Shown here: positions 58,305 to 64,000 of the stretch, in pieces
Layout: the number at the start of each line of letters is the position of its first letter
How positions within the stretch are numbered: position 1 is the stretch's first letter
Assembly: GCF_046630445.1 (NCBI RefSeq)
Contig: NC_092333.1
Coordinates: 7,971,501-8,035,500, forward strand
Direction of reading: 5' to 3'
Length of the DNA: 64,000 nucleotides
From: Rutidosis leptorrhynchoides
Taxonomy: Eukaryota; Streptophyta; Magnoliopsida; Asterales; Asteraceae
Notes under the pieces: model-generated
What the model saw: only the letters and a program-made list of their open reading frames with translations
Databases searched by the model: none
What the model was told of the DNA's origin: nothing
Position numbers and translations under genes: made by a program

Positions 58305-59440
58305 TCATGTCGTTTTTACAAGTTTTAACGTTCGTGAATCGCCGGTCAACTTGGGTGGTCAATTGTCTACATGAAACTCATTTCAAATAATCAAGTCTTA
58401 ACAAGTTTGATTGCTTAACATGTTGGAAACATTTAATCATGTAAAAATCAATTTCATTTAATATATATAAACATGGAAAAGTTCGGGTCACTACATACTT
58501 ACCCCGCAAACATCAGGAAACAAACGCAAAACGACCGTAGACCCATCAGCTGCTGCATCAAAGAAGAAGAAACTGACTCCGAAACAAAGGGAGGATATGC
58601 GGAATGACAACTTCATTCCTGTAGAGCAGCCATCCACAAATCTTCCACCTCCAACCACGGGTGAGCGTTACATTACCACTGCTTCTGTTAAGTTATGACG
58701 ATATTAACTAACCAATGCATCTGCGCAAAGCATCTAGACGACACGCACCACACGCCACCGCAGGCCAATCCAAACCTTGAAGCCACCGCCACATCAAGAG
58801 ACAAAGCGATACATCTTGATTCGGATTCTACACCAACTCCACCACGCGGTAGCTTCCGCCTTGCTAACCTGGCCCAGCTTACTCAATCCTCCGCAGAGAA
58901 TGCTGCTGAGCAGTCTGTGATAATGCTAAAAACGAACATATATTTCATAATATTATCCTTCAAGAAAGACAAGCTTTTAGTTGCAGTTGTTCTATTTACA
59001 AGTTATATTCGTTTAAATAATAAAAGGTGAAGACAAAAGACAGATTCGACGAATTGAAGACGCAAATGACCAAAAAGCTAAAAAGTACAAAGTACAATCC
59101 AAGTGGTTCAAATTATTGATGAGAAACGTCTAAAAATTACAAGAGTACAAGCCGTGAAACGCAAAGTACAAGATATTATATCGTACGAAAAGGCATTCGA
59201 AAATCCGGAACCGAGACATGAACCAACTTTCAGCGCGTGACACAACGGACCAAAAATTACAAGTCAACTATGCACAAGAATATAATATAATATATAATAA
59301 ATTATATATATTATTATATATTATATTTATAAGCAGCCCACGTTTAACTCAAAGAGATGAGCTGGAATCCATACCTCCGCACTCGCGGAGCTGTGATGAA
59401 GAAAACCTCCACACTCGCGGAGCTCAACAGTTCAAAGTGG

Positions 59441-59455
59441 GCCTATAAAAGGCCG
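59441..59455 (+). promoter_or_regulatory. Candidate TATA box in E's LTR
   Basis: GGCCTATAAAAGGCC, a strong TATAAA set in a perfect GGCC/GGCC palindrome, just after the two CTCCGC palindromes. Confidence 0.5.
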
Positions 59456-60581
59456 CGCATTCTGATCGATTTCATATTCCTTTTCCTTCTTTCTATCTAC
59501 GTAATATATATATATATATATAATTTTAATTTTAATTTAAAGTTTAATAATAATAATAATAAGGTTATGTTGGCGAATGTTTTAAGTTTGTAAGTCAAAA
59601 TTCTGTCCGTGTGACGCTACGCTATTAATACTCATTGTAAGTTATGTTCAACCTTTTTAAATTAATGTCTAGTAGCTAAGTTATTATTAAGCTTATTTAA
59701 ATCGAAGTAATCGTGATGTTGGGCTAAATATTAAGATTGGGTAATTGGGCTTTGGACCATAATTGGGGTTTGAACAAAAGAAAGACACTTGTGCAAATTG
59801 GACTATGAGCTATTAATGGGCTTTATATTTAATTAACTAAATGATATCTTATTAATTTAATATAAAGGTTACAATTTGACGTATCTATAAATAACCACAT
59901 ACGCTTAATCGGGTACGGTGGGCGGGATATTTATAAATACAAATTATTGTTCATTTGACCGGACACGGGGATGGATTAATAGTTAATGGACTCATTAAAA
60001 CAGGGGTGGATTACATTCAAGGGTAATTGTTGTAATTGTTAACAAAGTAGTAAAACCTTGGATTACACGCAGTCAATAACCTGGTGTATTCATTAAACAA
60101 AGTATTAAGACCTTGTTACAGTTCGAATCCCCAATTAGTTGGAATATTTGACTTCGGGTATAAGGATAATTTGACAAAGACTCTCGCACTTTATAATTAT
60201 GACTGATGGACTATTATGGACAAAACCATATGGACATATCGAATAATCCAGGACAAAGGACAATTAACCCATGGTAATAAATTAAAATCAACACGTCAAA
60301 CATCATGATTATGGAAGTTTAAATAAGCATAATTCTCTTAATTTATATCTCATCGCATTTTTATTTATCGTCATTTTATTTATCGTACTTTAAATTATTG
60401 CACTTTTAATTATCGTATTTTTTATTATCGCATTTTTATTTATCGTCATTTAATTTACGCTTTAAATTAAGTTATTTTTATATTTAATATTTTACATTAG
60501 GTTTTAATTGTGACTTAAGACATAAAATCGACAAACCGGTCACTAAACGGTAAAAACCCCCCTTTTTATAATAATAATACT

Positions 60582-60586
<5 letters not shown>

Positions 60587-60667
<81 letters not shown>
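60587..60667. repeat. (TA)n microsatellite in E's LTR
   Basis: About 80 bp of uninterrupted TA. Confidence 0.95.
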
Positions 60668-60669
<2 letters not shown>

Positions 60670-60896
60670 AATATAGTTTAAAAATATAGCGTTAAACTTG
60701 GCTAGCTCGCTGCAGAATGAACCGGACTTACTAAAAACTACACTACTCTACGATTAGGTACACTGCCTATAGTGTTGTAGCAAGGTTTAGGTATATTCAC
60801 TCTATAAATAAATAAATAACTTGTGTAAAATTGTATCGTATTTAATAGTAAAAATATAACTATTTCGTATACACCTCGCATAACATCAAGTATTTT

Positions 60897-60914
60897 TGGC
60901 ACCGCTGCCGGGAA
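60897..60914 (+). other. tRNA-Asp-type primer binding site of element E
   Basis: TGGCACCGCTGCCGGGAA, two substitutions from the Athila-type TGGCGCCGTTGCCGGGGA. Confidence 0.75.
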
Positions 60915-62113
60915 ACACTCAATGCCGAAGCGAAACGCTATAAAAAAAATTAGTTTTTAAGCCATTTTTGTAAAAATTTATTTTTATAAGTTTTAAATAT
61001 TAAAATACAAAAATATAAAAACATAAAAAAAGAAAAATATATATCTATATTTTTAAGTTTATTAAAAAGTTTATATTTTTATTTATTGTGAAAAGTTATA
61101 AAAAAAACTAGTAAGCAATTTTTAATATAAGTGTTATTTAAATTACATTTTCTATAAAATAAAAAATGAAAATAAAAAATTAAAAGTAAAAAAAGTAAAA
61201 AAAAATATATTAAACGTTGAACCTGCGTAATTTGAGCCTACAGCTCATTTGAATATGCATCCTCCGCACTCGCGGAGCTTTTTGGGCAGAAGACATCCGC
61301 ACTCGCGGAGCAGTCTGACAGGTCAAACCTCGTACGTGCATTAATTACGAAATTAGGGTTAATTATTAATTATTATTATTATTAAACCTAATTAGGGTTT
61401 AGTTAAATATTAATTAGTTTTAGTTTTAATTAAATTTGTAATATTAAGTGTTTTTGTTATAATTAATACTTTTATACAATAATATAAAAATAATATTTTT
61501 TATAAAAATTGTATTTTTATAACTTTTAGTTTTATTTTTATATTTTGTATATTTTTATTTCGTTTAATCGTAATTTGTATATTTATCGTTCGTAATTAGT
61601 TTTAAGATTAGTTTTTGCCGTAGTTATTTTTATTTCTAGATTTTTAGGCTTTGTCGTAAAATCCCTTAAGTGCTTTTTCTTTTGATTAAGATTTAGGTGC
61701 TTTAGAAGTTTGCGACGCTGTTTATAAATTTTAGTACCTCTTAAGTTTCGACGCGCTACTTTCTTATTATTATTTTTCGACTTTTATTTTTCGACGCTTA
61801 TTTTTCGACTTCTTATTTTTCGACGCACTTTTTCTTTTTCATTTCGACGCTCTAGTTTTTAGGACATAGATTATATCTTCTTTAAATTTCGATGAAAAAT
61901 TATTTTAAGCGGTTAAATTGATAGACATCCTAAATTTTCTGGTTCGTAGTAATAGTTGGATTTGTTAGTGGCGAGTTGTGGGCTTCCAATTTAAAGGGTC
62001 CTGGCTACCTGCTGCATCTATTGGCTATTCGAAATGCGGACAAAATCAGAAAAGTCTATTAATTTGATAACTTATATAATTTTTATCTTTATAACTAATA
62101 GGATATTCAGTGA
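60915..62113 (+). other. Untranslated leader of element E
   Basis: AT-rich, no coding frame. Two further CTCCGCACTCGCGGAG palindromes lie at 61262-61277 and 61295-61310 (the last with one change). At 61755-61850 the phrase TTTTTCGACGC recurs about five times. A leader of this length with structured repeats is usual for Athila elements. Confidence 0.6.
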
Positions 62114-63642
62114 ATGCACCGAGTAAAACGTTCACCACCTTTCATACGTTCACCACCTATAACTCTATCAAGACATCTAGCCAATATTGTCGCCGTTGAT
62201 TTTTCTTTAGAATCGTCATCTAGTTGACCAAGTACTTCAAGTCAAATTTCCGATAATCCATTTTTTGAACCCGACCTCACAATTGAGAATCCGGAGGATA
62301 TTCAGGGACAATTCAGAGATCCTGAACCACTAATCATTCCTCCTGAACCACAAATCACTCATCCAGGGATTGTCGAGGAAGAAACCATTAAATCAAAATC
62401 CTTTAGTGATTCAGATTCAACAAATTCAATCATGGAAAATCTGGAACCTCTAAGTATGGAAGACCGAATGAGAGCTAAATGCACTGGCCAAGGTCATGCA
62501 ATTACTCAACCAGAAATTAATGCACCAGATTATGAAATCAAAGGACAAATACTACACATGGTAACTAATCAATGCCAATTTAGTGGTGCGCTGAAGGAAA
62601 ATCTAGACGAACATCTTCGTACCTTTAATAGGATCTGTACTCTATTCAAAATCAGAGAAGTTGCGGATGAACAGATCTATCTCATGTTATTTCCCTAGAC
62701 TTTAAAGAGAGAAGCCAAAGATTGGTTAGAATCGTTACCCGAAGGAGCGATTGATACATGAGATGTTTTAGTTGAAAAATTTCTTAAACAATTCTTTCCG
62801 GCATCTAAAGCCGTGAGACTTCAAGGAGAAATTGTTACGTTCACGCAAAAGTCAAATGAAACTCTATATGAGGCGTGGACAAGATTTGGAAAATTGTTGA
62901 GAGGATGTCCTCAACATGGTTTAGGCACTTATCAAATAGTACAAATATTTTATCAAGGATGTGACATTACTACACGAAAATACATCGATATAGCAGCTGG
63001 TGGTTCCATTATGAAGAAAACCGCAACTGAAGCTTACAAAATTATTGATAACACTGCTTCCCACTCACATGAGTGGCATCAAGAAAAAGATATCGTTAGA
63101 TCATCTAAAGCGGCTAGAGCAGATTCTAGCCATGACTTTGATTCCATTTCCGCAAAGTTAGATGCTTTCGAGGGACGAATGGAAAAGATGACGAAAGATA
63201 TTCACGCAATACGAATTAGTTGTGAGCAGTGTGGAGGACCATATTTGACAAAAGATTGTCTCAGTATTGAACAAACAATGGAACAAAGAGAGAATGTTTC
63301 ATACATGAACCAAAGGCCTGGAAATAATTATCAGAATAATTATCAACCGCCAAGACCAAACTACAATCAAAATCAGAATTATAACCAAAATGTTCCATAC
63401 AACAACCAACAAGGTCCTAGCAATCAACAAGTATCTAATAATACTTACAACCAGCAAAGACCTATTTTTCCAATTAAACCACCACAAACCGATGATAAAA
63501 AGCCAAATTTAGAAGATATGATGTCGAAGCTAGTTAAATCTCAAACGCAGTTTTTCACATCTCAGAAATAAACCAATGAACAAAATGCCCAAGCATTTAG
63601 AAATCAACAAGCTTCAATTCAAAATTTGGAACAAGAAGTGAG
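62114..63642 (+). pseudogene. gag of element E (Athila-like), truncated by element F
   Basis: The frame starts MHRVKRSPPFIRSPP, is broken by TGA near 62226, then runs through FFEPDLTIENPEDI and MENLEPLSMEDRMRAKCTG. The retrotransposon gag core follows: NLDEHLRTFNRICTLFKI, a TAG (62696-62698), REAKDWLESLPEGAIDT, TGA at about 62759, then VRLQGEIVTFTQKSNETLYE and AWTRFGKLLRGCPQHGL. A zinc-finger segment CEQCGGPYLTKDC has Tyr where His is expected. A Gln/Asn-rich region (NYQNNYQPPRPNYNQNQNYN) follows, then a TAA near 63569 before TNEQNAQAFRNQQ. Element F cuts it at 63643. The reading order and finger type match Athila gag. Not functional. Confidence 0.75.
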
Positions 63643-64000
63643 TGTAGTGATCCAAACTTTTCCATGATTATATATTAATTGAAAACTATATTTGCATGAT
63701 TAAATGTTTCCAACATGTTAAGCAATCAAACTTGTTAAGACTTGATTATTTGAAATAAGTTTCATGTAAACAATTGACCACCCAAGTTGACCGGTGATTC
63801 ACGAACGTTAAAACCTGTAAAAACTATATGATGACATATATATGATTATATATATAGTTAACATGATATTATGATAAGTAAGTATCTCATTAGGTATTTT
63901 AACAATGAGTTATATACATAAAATTGAGTTTATTGAATTAAGAAACTCGAAACGATATATATAACGATTATCGTTATAACAATGTCTTACTAAATACATA
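63643..64000 (+). mobile_element. Element F: start of a D-family 5' LTR, plus strand, truncated by window end
   Basis: Starts TGTAGTGATCCAAACTTTTC and is the inverse orientation of the right end of D's LTRs: GATTAAATGTTTCCAACATG, GCAATCAAACTTGTTAAGAC and GACCACCCAAGTTGACCGG all recur. It is clearly diverged from D (several indels), so it is a separate insertion. GTGAG (63638-63642) would be the left target duplication. Confidence 0.8.

Larger units (their letters stand above)
58918..60885 (+). repeat. 5' LTR of element E
   Basis: Begins TGATAATGCTAAAAACG (a start two bases earlier, TGTGATAATG, is possible) and ends CACCTCGCATAACA, followed by the spacer TCAAGTATTTT before the PBS. Two copies of the CTCCGCACTCGCGGAG palindrome lie at 59375-59390 and 59407-59422 (second with one change). 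A (TA)n tract of about 80 bp lies at 60587-60667. GGCCTATAAAAGGCC at about 59441-59455 is a palindromic TATA region and a likely promoter. The partner LTR is outside the window. Confidence 0.65.
58918..63642 (+). mobile_element. Element E: Athila-like gypsy retrotransposon, 5' part, cut by element F
   Basis: A 5' LTR of about 1.97 kb (58918-60885), a tRNA-Asp-type PBS (60897-60914), a long untranslated leader of about 1.2 kb, and gag from about 62114. Element F is inserted at 63643, and the rest of E lies outside the window. It inserted into the third exon of the Transposase_28-type gene. LTR family, PBS type and gag zinc finger all differ from elements A-D, so it is a different lineage. Confidence 0.75.

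Overview
This is nuclear DNA of a flowering plant, about 64 kb, made mostly of nested transposable elements around a few host genes. Spliceosomal introns, tRNA-iMet-primed Ty3/gypsy elements, a 5S-carrying Cassandra element, MULE and Helitron ends, and long (TA)n tracts all point to a eudicot. I think it is Asteraceae, because the repeat families look like ones I recall from that family; this is memory, not a search.

Layout. (1) 1-23065 is a three-deep nest of long-LTR gypsy elements. Element C (minus; 5' LTR 20033-23065) was hit by element B (minus; LTRs at <1-2518 and 5905-19230). B's 5' LTR was then hit by element A (plus; 6839-16654, TSD AATAA). A's two 2876-bp LTRs differ at about three sites, so it is very young. 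A and B lack gag-pol. (2) 23066-27245 holds decayed host genes: a RETICULATA-related (DUF3411) fragment and an O-methyltransferase pseudogene, whose intron carries a Cassandra element inserted in a tRNA-derived SINE. (3) 27843-33480 is the one host gene that looks intact, TFIIIC subunit 5 (GTF3C5-like), with 13 coding exons and one AT-AC U12-type intron. (4) 33753-36093 is a Mutator-like element with long TIRs and a perfect 9-bp TSD. (5) 36704-42783 carries Helitron-like ends and repeats with no host gene. (6) 44369-58917 is a transposon-type gene (putative gypsy-type Transposase_28 domain) split in a coding exon by element D (minus; 45413-58495, TSD TACTT). D is a complete but mutated chromovirus with gag, protease, RT, RNase H, integrase and chromodomain-like tail. 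(7) 58918-63642 is an Athila-like element E (tRNA-Asp PBS), interrupted at 63643 by element F, a relative of D on the plus strand that runs off the window.

Three features recur in the gypsy elements and are not explained by standard gag-pol biology. First, a putative 471-486-nt intron lies inside the LTR of A, B, C and D at the same relative place. Second, a near-copy of the 3' polypurine tract lies internally in A, B and D. Third, an acidic or Ser-rich ORF sits between PBS and gag. In D this ORF runs on into an F-box protein of the At2g35280 type, apparently a captured host gene. All are read from the sequence by eye and need computation or transcripts to confirm.
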